NCBI GenBank assembly: GCA_029564595.1
Contig: JAKQPS010000113.1
Span: forward strand, 96,227 to 160,226
Direction: 5' to 3'
Length of the DNA: 64,000 bases
From: a bacterium
Lineage (GTDB): Bacteria; UBP15; UBA6099
This document shows, piece by piece, positions 49,925 to 58,609 of this stretch. Position numbers and translations under genes: made by a program. Numbering within the stretch: position 1 is the first letter of the stretch; each line of letters starts with the position of its first letter. The notes under the pieces were generated by a model that worked only from the letters and a program-made list of their open reading frames with translations, did no database searches and was not told the origin of the DNA.

Positions 49925-51220
49925 ATGGTTCAGGTTTTGAGCATGGTGCTTGCCGGAGGCGAAGGGGAAAGGCTTTCCATACTGACACAAAGGCGCGCAA
50001 AACCCGTCGTCCTTTTCGGAGGCATGTACCGTGTCATCGATTTCGTGCTCTCCAACATAATAAACTCAGGTTTCAGAGACATCGGCATGCTTCTGCAGTA
50101 CGAGCCTGACTCCGTTCTCAAACACCTATCCTTCGCATGGACGATGGACAGAGGAATCGCGAGAATAGACACGCTTTTCCCGAAAAGAAAAAATGAAAGC
50201 TACGAAAGCCCCGCAGACGCTGTTTTTAAAAGGCTCGATTACATTCTGGATAAAAATCCGGTGTACGTCCTCATCGTCCCCGGAGATTACGTGTCTCTCA
50301 TAGATTACAGAAAAATCGTCCGGTATCACGAAGAAATGGAAGCGGACCTGACAATAGCCGGAACGATGGTGGATTCTTCAAAAGCGAACCGGTTCGGAAT
50401 GATGAAGGTGAACCCGAGCGGAGAAGTGACCGGATACGTCGAAAAACCCAAGGGGAAAATCGACACGAACTTCGCCTCAATGGGCATTTATGTTTTTACA
50501 TTGGATGTGCTTGTCAGAAGGCTCATCGAAGAGGACCGCACAAGCGGAGGCAGCCCGATAAGTTTCACATACGGGATGCTGCCGAAAATGCTGGGAGAGG
50601 ACCGCGTTTTCGCGTACAACTTCGAGGGATACTGGCGAGACATAGGAACAATCGATTCATATTTCGAGTCCAATCTGGAACTGATAAAGATAATGCCGGA
50701 ACTGAACCTGTACGACGTGAGGAACCCGTTGCGCTCTCGGCTGCGGTTCGAGCCTCCCGCTAAGATATGCGAATACGGGAGCGTGAAAAACTCGATAATA
50801 ACCCAAGCGAGCTTGATTGACGGTCACGTCGAGCGCTCAATAATATTCCCTCACGTGCGAATCGACAAAGGGGCGGAAGTGTACGACTCTCTCATCATGC
50901 CAAACAACCACATCGGCGCCGGAACGATAATACGCCGCTCAATACTGGACACGGTATCCCGCCAGCAGCATAACGACATGAAGCCCAACATCGGGCGAGA
51001 CAGCGTGATAGGCGGTTACGGAGACGCGCGCCCGAATATCGAGCAGCCCGACGCGCTCAATTCCAGCATCACTCTCGTCGGCATGGAATCGGAGATTCCC
51101 GACAACACTATCATAGGAAGAAACTGCATAGTGTATCCGGATGTTCGTTCTGTGGATTTTCAGGGACGCAGAACAATATCAGACGGGGAATGCGTGCATC
51201 CGACTTTGCACAGGCTGTGA
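49925..51220 (+). CDS. glgC: Glucose-1-phosphate adenylyltransferase (GlgC type)
   Basis: 431 residues. VLAGGEGERLSILTQRRAKPVV is the nucleotide-binding signature (in part). YRVIDFVLSNIINSG, VLIVPGDYVSLIDY, GYVEKPK and YWRDIGTIDSYFESNLEL follow GlgC. The C-terminal left-handed beta-helix with INDxH-like ring motifs (NNHIGAGTIIRRSILD) is present. It makes ADP-glucose for glycogen from glucose-1-phosphate and ATP. One change from the standard motif is GERLSILT in place of GTRLxPLT, with Glu instead of Thr. No glycogen synthase is adjacent. Confidence 0.88.
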   Translation: MVQVLSMVLAGGEGERLSILTQRRAKPVVLFGGMYRVIDFVLSNIINSGFRDIGMLLQYEPDSVLKHLSFAWTMDRGIARIDTLFPKRKNESYESPADAVFKRLDYILDKNPVYVLIVPGDYVSLIDYRKIVRYHEEMEADLTIAGTMVDSSKANRFGMMKVNPSGEVTGYVEKPKGKIDTNFASMGIYVFTLDVLVRRLIEEDRTSGGSPISFTYGMLPKMLGEDRVFAYNFEGYWRDIGTIDSYFESNLELIKIMPELNLYDVRNPLRSRLRFEPPAKICEYGSVKNSIITQASLIDGHVERSIIFPHVRIDKGAEVYDSLIMPNNHIGAGTIIRRSILDTVSRQQHNDMKPNIGRDSVIGGYGDARPNIEQPDALNSSITLVGMESEIPDNTIIGRNCIVYPDVRSVDFQGRRTISDGECVHPTLHRL

Positions 51221-51236
51221 GCTAGGCTCTGTTCGA

Positions 51237-51971
51237 TCACCAGAAGAAGACCACATTGTCAATGTATATCTCGCCTTCCGGCATTATCGTAATCTTCACC
51301 TTGCCGGAGCCTTTTGATTCGTCCTTTATCAAATAATTGAAAACAACTCCCTCGCGTCTGAAATCCAATGCGGCTTTTCCTCTCATCAGTTTTATGGCCG
51401 GCCCGTCTTTCGCGCTGAACCTCGGCTCGGCATAGATTCCTGCAAAAGTGTGGAACGGAGAGGCGAGAATCAGGTCTAATTCGTTCAAGTTTACGGCGAA
51501 CCTCGGATTGAAAGCTTTCCAGTTGGGGACTTCTTCAGAGCGGGCTTTTGTCGCGGAAATCGAATCCGGTTTTGACAATGAATGAGAATATTTCCTGACG
51601 GCTTTCTTTAAGAACTTCTGCGAAAATGAAGGCGACCGCAGTATTCTCGTTTCGCTGAAAGTCGCTCTGACCACAGGGTCTATGTAACACTTTTCCGGCT
51701 CGTTCGAGAATACGCAAACAAACACGAGCGCGCGCCTGTCTTTCGCGTTTTCAGAGAACCTCACGCCGAAGCTCTGCGAGAAAGACTTGGTCAGCAAAGC
51801 CGTTATCTCTCTTGCCTCCAACAAATCTCCATCGCCCTGCCTCGGAATGGTTCCGGCCTTAACCGAATAGTTCTTTGCCAGCCTTTCCGCGTAAATATCC
51901 CAGAACTCAGCCGCGCAAGCTGACCCAGCCAGCAATATGATTACCGCCGCGAACGCCGCCGTCTTTTTCAT
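51237..51971 (-). CDS. Exported protein of unknown function
   Basis: About 244 residues with a signal peptide (FAAVIILLAGSACAAEF). The rest is a mostly beta/alpha, basic protein with no motif that I know: DLLEAREITALLTKSFSQSF, KCYIDPVVRATFSE and a beta-rich C-terminus (KVKITIMPEGEIYIDNVVFFW). ATG 51971 has GGAGGGGAGG upstream, among the best sites in the window. It converges on glgC with a 16-bp gap. Location is probably periplasmic; function unknown. Confidence 0.75.
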   Translation of the reverse strand: MKKTAAFAAVIILLAGSACAAEFWDIYAERLAKNYSVKAGTIPRQGDGDLLEAREITALLTKSFSQSFGVRFSENAKDRRALVFVCVFSNEPEKCYIDPVVRATFSETRILRSPSFSQKFLKKAVRKYSHSLSKPDSISATKARSEEVPNWKAFNPRFAVNLNELDLILASPFHTFAGIYAEPRFSAKDGPAIKLMRGKAALDFRREGVVFNYLIKDESKGSGKVKITIMPEGEIYIDNVVFFW

Positions 51972-52115
51972 TGTCCACACCTCCCCTCCACTATTAATAT
52001 ACCCGCCCAAGCGCGCGTCTAATCACAATTATCGGCTTTGTTATTGGCATTATTATTGACAATGGATTCTCAGACTGCCTGTCGGAGCGCTGTTAAGCAA
52101 CAACATTGCGGGTCT

Positions 52116-52448
52116 TTATATTCTCATCAGAGCCTCTTCCTTATTCGAAAATATCCTGTACTGTTCATCTATATGCAATCGGGCGAGAGTGTTTCTCACA
52201 TCCGCAGGCACGGCGGCCAACGCGATTTTTCTGTCGTTAAACTTCTGTTTCACATTTAATAAAAAAGCTGCTCCTTTGCTGTCAATGAACGTCAATCCGG
52301 CCATGTCTATTATCACAGGCAGGTTGTTTCCGCTTCTGACCTCGTCTATGGCGAATATAAGGGCTTCGAGGTATTCGCCGACCATCTCCCCTGTCAATTT
52401 TATCATGTTGTTGTTCTCGATCATCGCCGAATCAACCGTCAATTTCAT
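52116..52448 (-). CDS. STAS-domain anti-sigma factor antagonist-like protein
   Basis: About 110 residues. MIKLTGEMVGEYLEALIFAI, PVIIDMAGLTFIDSKGAAFL (in part; Ser after Asp, then Lys-Gly) and LARLHIDEQYRIFSNKEEAL follow the SpoIIAA fold. ATG 52448 has AAAGGGG 8 nt upstream; GTG 52457 is the alternative. Single gene between the exported protein and the flagellin terminator. Confidence 0.83.
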   Translation of the reverse strand: MKLTVDSAMIENNNMIKLTGEMVGEYLEALIFAIDEVRSGNNLPVIIDMAGLTFIDSKGAAFLLNVKQKFNDRKIALAAVPADVRNTLARLHIDEQYRIFSNKEEALMRI

Positions 52449-52566
52449 AAGCGCCACCCCTTTCCGTCATATATATCCCTAGTTTTTATTTACCCTGTTT
52501 TCATATAGATCAATCCGTTTTTCAGGATAATGCCGGGTTACGGTGGTCGCTTGAATGAACTCAAAC

Positions 52567-52596
52567 CAAAAACCCGGCCTTTCGGGCCGGGCTTTT
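52567..52596 (-). terminator. Intrinsic terminator of the flagellin gene
   Basis: CCCGGCC (52573-52579) pairs with GGCCGGG (52585-52591) around a 5-nt loop; on the minus strand it is followed by TTTTT. It lies 60 bp past the flagellin stop. Confidence 0.82.
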
Positions 52597-52654
52597 GTGT
52601 TTTCGTTTGTAATATATTCGCCGGATCTCTGCTTTCGCGGTCCGGATGCTTGCT

Positions 52655-53665
52655 TTATCTGTCCGAGGCGACTCCCGAATAACCGACCATCTTCTGTCCA
52701 TCCAATCCATCATATATGGCGTCAAGCAAGGGGACGGCTATCAAGGGCTGAGCGTTGGCTTGGCTGGCGATCATCGTAGCGCCCTGCTGCTTTATCATGT
52801 TCTTGGTATACTCGAATATCTCGTCGGCGAAATCCGCGTCTTCAATGCGCGAATTCGAAGCCGAGACGTTGATGTACTGAGTGTTCAGGTCGTTAATGGT
52901 TTTGTCCAGCCGTTCGTGCAGGATGCCGACTTGAACTCGAACTTCGTTCATCTTCTCCATCATGCTGTCGACTCTATCGAGCATGTCATGAGCATATCCG
53001 AGATAGTAGTTGTAGCCAGCATTGCTGAAGGCAGGCGGCGGGGTGAAAGGAGTTGTGAATCCGGCAAATTCTGATTTCAGGTTGTCGATTACGATATCAA
53101 TCTGGTTTGATGTGGAATTGTCTGGTCCGACCTGCGCCGCAAGCCCGAATTCGAAACTGTTGCCCATAGAATCAGCGCCGAAAATAGTTTTCTGATTAAA
53201 ATTAAACCTCGCGGTGTGGAAAGGAGCGCCAAGATCAAGTTTGTTATGAAACGCTCTGTAAACATGATCCTGCATGATCTCAATTTCTTTAGTGAGGGAC
53301 CAACAGTCGCTCATGTTCGGAACAGACCCGGGAACAGCGGTGGGGTTTGCGTTATTTACCGCTATGTTGGCGAGCTTCAAACAAAGGTTTCGCATCTCGT
53401 ACAGAACGTCCCATTGATCCGAAACATAGTGGTCGGTCAGGTCCAACAGATATTGGGTTTCCTGAGCGTTGCCGATAGCGACGCTTACGCCTCGCATCTG
53501 CGCCTTCATGCCTGATGAAATCGCCATGCCGGACGGATCGTCCGAAGCGTAGTTGATTTTCAGTCCGGATGAGAGCCGAGTGGTTTTTTCGGTGAATTCC
53601 AGTTGATTGAGCCTGGAGTAATTCTGTGACGTGAGCGCATAGATATTGGTGTTTACCGATATCAT
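52655..53665 (-). CDS. Flagellin
   Basis: About 336 residues. The conserved D0/D1 N-terminus is MISVNTNIYALTSQNYSRLN, with EKTTRLSSGLKINYASDDPSG and QETQYLLDLTDHYVSDQWDVL (in part). The C-terminal D1/D0 part has GILHERLDKTINDLNTQYIN, NSRIEDADFADEI and KNMIKQQGATMIASQANAQP. Unusually, the terminal helix goes on as LIAVPLLDAIYDGLDGQKM, about 20 residues beyond the normal SLL ending. Two cysteines occur in the middle region, which is rare in flagellins. It carries its own sigma-28 promoter and terminator; no other flagellar gene is in the window. GGAGG precedes the ATG. Confidence 0.9.
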   Translation of the reverse strand: MISVNTNIYALTSQNYSRLNQLEFTEKTTRLSSGLKINYASDDPSGMAISSGMKAQMRGVSVAIGNAQETQYLLDLTDHYVSDQWDVLYEMRNLCLKLANIAVNNANPTAVPGSVPNMSDCWSLTKEIEIMQDHVYRAFHNKLDLGAPFHTARFNFNQKTIFGADSMGNSFEFGLAAQVGPDNSTSNQIDIVIDNLKSEFAGFTTPFTPPPAFSNAGYNYYLGYAHDMLDRVDSMMEKMNEVRVQVGILHERLDKTINDLNTQYINVSASNSRIEDADFADEIFEYTKNMIKQQGATMIASQANAQPLIAVPLLDAIYDGLDGQKMVGYSGVASDR

Positions 53666-53820
53666 TTCGCTACCTCCATGTATTTTACTGCCGCTACGGG
53701 AAAAATCCTTTTTTCCCGCTTGCCCCGGAACCACCGTCTAACTTTACCCGCCCCGTGATGCCCTGAAAGCGCCTTGAGATATACTTCGCCAACGTGTCCG
53801 GCGCTTTCGCTACTGTTAAT

Positions 53821-53847
53821 AAATCGGCCATGCGGCGAAAAACTTTA
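53821..53847 (-). promoter_or_regulatory. Sigma-28 (FliA) promoter of the flagellin gene
   Basis: On the minus strand TAAAGTTT (53840-53847) is separated by exactly 11 bp from GCCGATTT (53821-53828), against the consensus TAAAGTTT-N11-GCCGATAA. It lies 155 bp upstream of the flagellin ATG, leaving a leader of about 145 nt. Confidence 0.85.
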
Positions 53848-53917
53848 GCTTTACTGGAAATATTTCGTTATGGAGCGAATCCTACGGCCCTGAAATCCGT
53901 CGCTGGCTCAAATTTGA

Positions 53918-54158
53918 AACCCGAATCCTTCATTAGGATTCGGGAGCGATTGTTCAGAGCGGATTAAATGCTAGGCGCAAGGAGCATTTTTGAAGTAGGG
54001 GCGGGATTGCCCCGCCCCGAATTGTCGCAGTTATTGGGCGCGGAAACCGCGCCCCTACTGGAAAAAAAGGGTGGCACACCTAACGCGGCTTGGGGGGAGA
54101 AGCAGTTCGCCGCCATGAAAATCGCCCGGTTCGCCGGCTCTTTTAACTAATCCGGGTT
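53918..54158 (-). repeat. Dispersed 241-bp noncoding element, copy 2 (inverted relative to copy 1)
   Basis: This segment is the reverse complement of 26572-26815 with scattered changes: AACCCG/CGGGTT ends, a terminal CCGAATCC/GGATTCGG hairpin at 53921-53943, AGCGATTGTTCAGAGCGGAT, a GC-rich hairpin GTAGGGGCGG... at 53996-54057, GGGTGGC, and TTCGCCGCCATGAAAATCGC. It ends two bases before the stop codon of the alcohol dehydrogenase gene. No obvious target-site duplication. Open frames inside it are not shared with copy 1. Confidence 0.8.
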
Positions 54159-54159
54159 G

Positions 54160-55290
54160 CTAAATCTTCTTTTTGAGAATATCTATCACATTCGCTTTAG
54201 TGAAGTCGCAAAGTGTGTTGTCGAGGTTGCGTTGAGCCGTGAGCGCGGGTATGGACTCCAAATCTTCCGGTTTGACCCCGATGTCGGATAGTTTCTGAGG
54301 CGTTCCGAGCGAAGCGCAGAAATCGCGGAGTTTGGCGACCGCCGACGCGCCGTCCGGAGCTTCCATCGCGGCAAGCAGGGCGTTTTGTTTTTCTTCGCCC
54401 ATTGCCTCCCAGTTCCATTCCAGAATCTCAGGCATAGTGAAAGCGCAGGCGAAACCGTGATCTAGGCCGTATCTTGCGGTGAGAGGATAGGAAATGGAGT
54501 GGCACGCGCAAGTGCCTGTCGAAGAGAAAGCGAGGCTGGCGAGCAGGGATGCCAGCATGGTTTTCTCGCGGGCGGCGATGTTTGAGCCGTCCTCAAACGC
54601 CGTCGGCAGCCATCTGAAAGACAGCCTGACCGATTCGAGCGCGTTAATATCTGAAACCGGTTGAGCGCGCTTTGCCCAGTAAGCTTCCAAGGCGTGGGAA
54701 AGCGCGTCTACGCCTGTCGAAGCCGTCTGCCTTTTTGGCAGAGTCAACAGCAGTTCTGGGTCGAGAACAGCGGCGCGCGGGAAAGCCTGCTCAGGCGCGA
54801 ATGCCAGTTTGAGGTCCTTCTGAGAGTCCGTTGCGACCATGAACGGATTGACCTCAGAGCCTGTCCCGGCAGTGGTTGGGATTGCTATCACGGGCATGGC
54901 GGGTTTCGACACGGCGCGTCCGCCGACGAGATATTCCATAACAGGGCCGCCGTTGGAGGCTATCACTGAGGACGCTTTAGCCACGTCGAGAGTGGAACCG
55001 CCTCCGATTCCGACGATGGTTTTACACCCCGCGCTCAAGGCGAGAGCCGCGCATTCGTCCATCTGCGTGTGTTCGGGATTGGGAGAGACGCTGTCGTAGA
55101 CGGCGGCTACGCCGACGCCGCTTAGCAGAGCCTCGACGCGGCCCAGAGCGCCTATCGCGCGCATGGCAGGGTCGGCGACTATGAGCGCTGGCCCTCCCCC
55201 GGCGGCTCCGACCTCGTCCGGAAGCTTCTCCAACGCTCCCGCTCCGAATGTTATTTTCGTCTTGTGCTGATATGTCCATATTTTCGACAT
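54160..55290 (-). CDS. Iron-containing alcohol dehydrogenase family protein
   Basis: 376 residues. GIGGGSTLDVAKA binds NAD(P), and IPTTAGTGSEVNPF is the second family block. Metal ligands can be placed at Asp195, His199 (GVDALSHALEAY), His264 (CHSISYPL) and His278 (LDHGFACAFTMPE). Members reduce aldehydes or oxidise alcohols; some act on phosphonates or glycerol. The substrate is not shown by neighbours. The CxCHSISYP block has Cys-Ala-Cys before His264, less common. The 3' end abuts repeat copy 2. Confidence 0.86.
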   Translation of the reverse strand: MSKIWTYQHKTKITFGAGALEKLPDEVGAAGGGPALIVADPAMRAIGALGRVEALLSGVGVAAVYDSVSPNPEHTQMDECAALALSAGCKTIVGIGGGSTLDVAKASSVIASNGGPVMEYLVGGRAVSKPAMPVIAIPTTAGTGSEVNPFMVATDSQKDLKLAFAPEQAFPRAAVLDPELLLTLPKRQTASTGVDALSHALEAYWAKRAQPVSDINALESVRLSFRWLPTAFEDGSNIAAREKTMLASLLASLAFSSTGTCACHSISYPLTARYGLDHGFACAFTMPEILEWNWEAMGEEKQNALLAAMEAPDGASAVAKLRDFCASLGTPQKLSDIGVKPEDLESIPALTAQRNLDNTLCDFTKANVIDILKKKI

Positions 55291-55332
55291 TGCCGCGCCT
55301 CCCTGTTTGTTCTTTCCTGTATCAATAGAGAA

Positions 55333-56643
55333 TTAAGTCGTTTCATATATATCATTGACGAATTTCCTTAATAAATGCCCTCCGCCGGGTTGCATCTTAG
55401 AGCGTTCCGCTTTTATGAACTCGCGTTTGAACGAGCGGCGCAGGGCTGCGTCCGACGGATTGTCTTTCAGTTCCAATAGTAGAAGCGCGGCTCTCGAATA
55501 TAACGATAAGCCTTTCAGAAAAGGAGCCGCGTCGGAATAGATGAATTTTAATTCGGGCGTTGATTTAAACGTGTCTTGAAGCGACTCCAGCCGTTTAAGG
55601 ATGAGAATAAGATCGGCGGAATTCCCGGCGCGCGAGCGCTCGACGGCTTTTTGCAGTTCTGTTTTCGGTTCGCCGGGAAAGAAACCTGCCGGCCATGCGT
55701 CGCAGAAATCGGCAAGCTCCGCCCTGCCCTTCTTGCCTGCCGTGTTTTCTATCGCGATTCTTTCTGATTCGTCAGGGTCGTAACCGGCAGGATCGTAAAG
55801 ATAGTCGGCGATTGTCAGCATCGGAACCATTGATGCGGAAGCTTCATTCATAGGATTCGTGAAATATCCTGCCACCATGGAAGGCAATTCAGGATCGCGG
55901 CCCCGCAGAGGCCCCATGTTCAATTTGTGGCGGTTATAGTCGTTCACAGGGTAGTTGTCCCAAAGCAGCGGTTTTCTCCGTACTATTTTTGCGAACGTCT
56001 TGGCGTCATCAACTGTGATGCTGGGAGAAACAACCTTAGGCCCTGTCCAGAAAACTCCGATTTCGGGTCGAAGCAGCTTGCCGATTGTCACAAGATATGG
56101 CGTCGGAGACACCGTCGCATAGTCGGTCGGACACATCCAGAGTCTCGCGCCCTCGACTTTTGCCGACAATCTCTCAAAAAGGCGGTTGCACACATGCGCG
56201 TGCGCTTCTCCCAATGAGGAAAAAGCATTGCGGTCGTCTTCATGCACTAGCTCCGGCGGGATATCGTCTAGGAAAAGGCAGAAGGAACTGACGCCGTCGG
56301 GGACCGGCCTTTCAAACTTTTCGGCGAGAAGCTCGAAGTCGGCGTCTCTGCAATAGTGCATGGTCATTCCGGGGCTGACGGCCCAGATGAATTTCACGCC
56401 GTTTTTTTTGCAGGCGCGGATGACTTCGGACACGCGCCGCCACTCAGCGGGCGGATATGGCGTCGTCCAGTTCATCCGGTGATAGATGTCGTCTTTAGGC
56501 GCGTAGATGTAGGATTGCAGTCCCGCCGCGCCCATGAATTCGATTGTCCTGAGCCGCGCCGCGCGCGACCACGGTTTGCCGAAAAAACCTTCCACTACTC
56601 CCGTTTCGCAGAGCGGGACGGTTTTACGATTTATTTTTTTCAT
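55333..56643 (-). CDS. GH84-type beta-N-acetylglucosaminidase-domain protein
   Basis: About 436 residues. GVVEGFFGKPWSRAAR is the GH84 N-terminal block. YIYAPKDDIYHRMNW and FIWAVSPGM follow, and FCLFLDDIPPEL carries the two catalytic aspartates (about 126 and 127). VFWTGPKVVS and LLWDNYPVNDYNR are substrate-site blocks. GH84 enzymes remove GlcNAc, for example from O-GlcNAc proteins or hyaluronan-type glycans. No signal peptide is visible, so it may be cytosolic, unlike most bacterial GH84. Its start overlaps the upstream helical gene by 20 bp. The C-terminal 160 residues are helical, without a known domain. Confidence 0.85.
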   Translation of the reverse strand: MKKINRKTVPLCETGVVEGFFGKPWSRAARLRTIEFMGAAGLQSYIYAPKDDIYHRMNWTTPYPPAEWRRVSEVIRACKKNGVKFIWAVSPGMTMHYCRDADFELLAEKFERPVPDGVSSFCLFLDDIPPELVHEDDRNAFSSLGEAHAHVCNRLFERLSAKVEGARLWMCPTDYATVSPTPYLVTIGKLLRPEIGVFWTGPKVVSPSITVDDAKTFAKIVRRKPLLWDNYPVNDYNRHKLNMGPLRGRDPELPSMVAGYFTNPMNEASASMVPMLTIADYLYDPAGYDPDESERIAIENTAGKKGRAELADFCDAWPAGFFPGEPKTELQKAVERSRAGNSADLILILKRLESLQDTFKSTPELKFIYSDAAPFLKGLSLYSRAALLLLELKDNPSDAALRRSFKREFIKAERSKMQPGGGHLLRKFVNDIYETT

Positions 56644-57439
56644 TTCCTGAAATGTCTCCCGCAAGTTTAGCGCTTTCAGGCATCGGCCCCAGCATGGACT
56701 CGACGTATGCGATTTCGCGCGACCGTATGGTGTCGCGTATGTAATCGAGATGCTCCCTAGACGCTTTAAAAGTTCTGTATGCCGCTTTAATCATCTTAAT
56801 AGCTTCGTTCAACGCCCGAACGAACCGGTTGCGGGACATCAGCGGAATCTGGGGTATCCTTTCAATCACAAAATCCACCAACCCGCCCTTTTCAATTATG
56901 GATTTCGCGTATTCTCCGCTTTCAACCAGAGATTCAATCTGAAGAAGCCGCTGCTCCCATGTCGAGCAGTTCTCATAAGCCCGCCTGTAGCTTTCGCGGT
57001 TAAGGTCGTCCATGCTCCGCGCTCGTTCATGAAGGAAGTCGATCATACATTCGTCTATCTTTACAGCTAGGTCGTATGTCTCGACCACGTTGTTTAAATA
57101 TTTGGAAAGGTCTTTCTCGCCTTTGAGGATATCGAGATATCTGTGGACGAAGAACTGCGCGGCGCCAAGAAGCCTGTCGAGTTTGCCGCTTTTCTGAGCC
57201 GCAGCCACCCATCTGAACATTTCGTTGCGCGACTCGTACGCCCCCCGGTTTGCGTAGCTCGGATACATATAATCGGTGAACAGTTCTCTGAAACGGTCTC
57301 CGTGCTCAAGGTCTTCGTACCGCTTCATTACCTCGGCGTGCTGGAAGTTGATAAGCCATTCCCGCACGGCTTCCCGCGACAACATAGACGCTCCGGTCTC
57401 TTCCAACGCGCCCGGCGTTTCTTTTATGTCAGTTTTCAA
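56624..57439 (-). CDS. Helical protein of unknown function upstream of the GH84 gene
   Basis: 271 residues, almost entirely charged helix. Notable blocks are AVREWLINFQHAEVMKRYED, MFRWVAAAQKSGKLDRLLGA and MDDLNRESYRRAYENCSTWEQ (in part). No signal peptide or membrane segment. The start is TTG 57439 with GGAG 8 nt upstream. A later ATG (MLSREA) is possible. The overlap with the glycosidase gene suggests co-translation. I do not recognise the family; it does not resemble a kinase or regulator. Confidence 0.72.
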   Translation of the reverse strand: MKTDIKETPGALEETGASMLSREAVREWLINFQHAEVMKRYEDLEHGDRFRELFTDYMYPSYANRGAYESRNEMFRWVAAAQKSGKLDRLLGAAQFFVHRYLDILKGEKDLSKYLNNVVETYDLAVKIDECMIDFLHERARSMDDLNRESYRRAYENCSTWEQRLLQIESLVESGEYAKSIIEKGGLVDFVIERIPQIPLMSRNRFVRALNEAIKMIKAAYRTFKASREHLDYIRDTIRSREIAYVESMLGPMPESAKLAGDISGNEKNKS

Positions 57440-57716
57440 CGCTGTGTCTCCGAAACGGTTAAGAAGATTCCTCTCAGCCGCTGTTCATTTTCACGTTTCA
57501 GCGCGGACGTTTTATCATGAATGCCGTCTTCCGCGTTTTCAGCAGTATAACCGAATTGTGAGCGTCGTTTAAAGACTCGCTCAAAAAGGCCGACTACGCA
57601 TTCGTCGCGAAACAAAGCCGTATAGAGCAAGCATTAAAGCTTCCTTGATTTGACTCGCATAAAGTGGAGGGTTATTATGAATCAGAAACAGTATCCTCTA
57701 TGTTACGGAGGATGTC

Positions 57717-58568
57717 GTGCCGGACAACCGAAGAGACATAAGCAGACGGGAATTCATCAGGCTGGGGATAGCGGGCGGGGCGTTCCTTTTCCTGCCGCAA
57801 TTTCCCTCAAGCGCCTTTGCGCAGGAATACAAAGGAAAACCGATTAATGGGATGATGCTTGCCCGGCTACTCGGCTCGGACGCTCTGCCGGATCCGTTCG
57901 ATTTCATTTTCTGCGCGGATGTGCATATACCGTTTGACGACAGAGGCGTGTTCAAGAAAATCATTTCAGCCGCTAACGATCTCAAAGTCAAATTCGTTCT
58001 TATCGGCGGAGATACCGTTCAGGTTGGAAACCCGGCGAACTTCACTCTTTTGCAGCGCGAACTGAAGAAGTTCAACATGCCTGTAATCTGCGCGATGGGA
58101 AATCACGACACCGCTTTTGAAGATTACGCGGACCAGCGCGAATGGACGGCGAGATTCGGCGCGTCCTGTTTTAAGTTCGATCTTCCCGGAGTAAGGTTCA
58201 TCGCGCTTAACAACGCCAACTTTATTCTTTCAGACGCAGACTACGATCTGCTCGAAAAATCGCTCGAAACTGATTTGAAAAAGGTAGTATTCATGCACAG
58301 GCCCGCAAATTTCCTCAATGTCAGATATGACACGCCGATGCGAGACGACGCGGGCCGATTCCGCTCTCTCATTGAGAAAGGCGGAGCGACCGCCGTTCTG
58401 ACCGGACACGAACACCACCACGCGGTGTATGAAATCAACGGAGTGACGCATATAGTTTCCGGCGGAGCCGGGGGCAGGCTGACTCCCGATATTGAAAACA
58501 ATTTCCACCACTTCATGCTGATTTCGGCGGGCAAGGATACCTTCGACTACAGAGTGGAAAAGATTTGA
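57717..58568 (+). CDS. Tat-exported calcineurin-like metallophosphoesterase
   Basis: 283 residues. The N-terminus RRDISRREFIRLGIAGG is a twin-arginine signal. Metal-site blocks are FIFCADVHIPF, LIGGDTVQVG, CAMGNHDTAFE, VVFMHRPAN and VLTGHEHHHAVY. It is shorter than the two phosphoesterases at 28-31 kb and lacks their N-terminal beta domain. GTG 57717 has GGAGG 5 nt upstream. A short overlapping frame with a good ribosome site starts at ATG 57677. It ends 41 bp before the GH5 gene, so the two exported enzymes may be one operon. Confidence 0.85.
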   Translation: MPDNRRDISRREFIRLGIAGGAFLFLPQFPSSAFAQEYKGKPINGMMLARLLGSDALPDPFDFIFCADVHIPFDDRGVFKKIISAANDLKVKFVLIGGDTVQVGNPANFTLLQRELKKFNMPVICAMGNHDTAFEDYADQREWTARFGASCFKFDLPGVRFIALNNANFILSDADYDLLEKSLETDLKKVVFMHRPANFLNVRYDTPMRDDAGRFRSLIEKGGATAVLTGHEHHHAVYEINGVTHIVSGGAGGRLTPDIENNFHHFMLISAGKDTFDYRVEKI

Positions 58569-58609
58569 GTTTCACATTTCCAACTATAAACTCATTCCGG
58601 CGAGGCGCG

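Noticed and set aside
53968-54150. 60-codon plus-strand frame between the flagellin and alcohol dehydrogenase genes
   Set aside because: It lies wholly in repeat copy 2 and is not preserved in copy 1, so it is chance.
57436-57630. Minus-strand 64-codon TTG frame upstream of the helical unknown gene
   Set aside because: Charged and helix-like, so not impossible, but poor ribosome site, rare start and no independent support.
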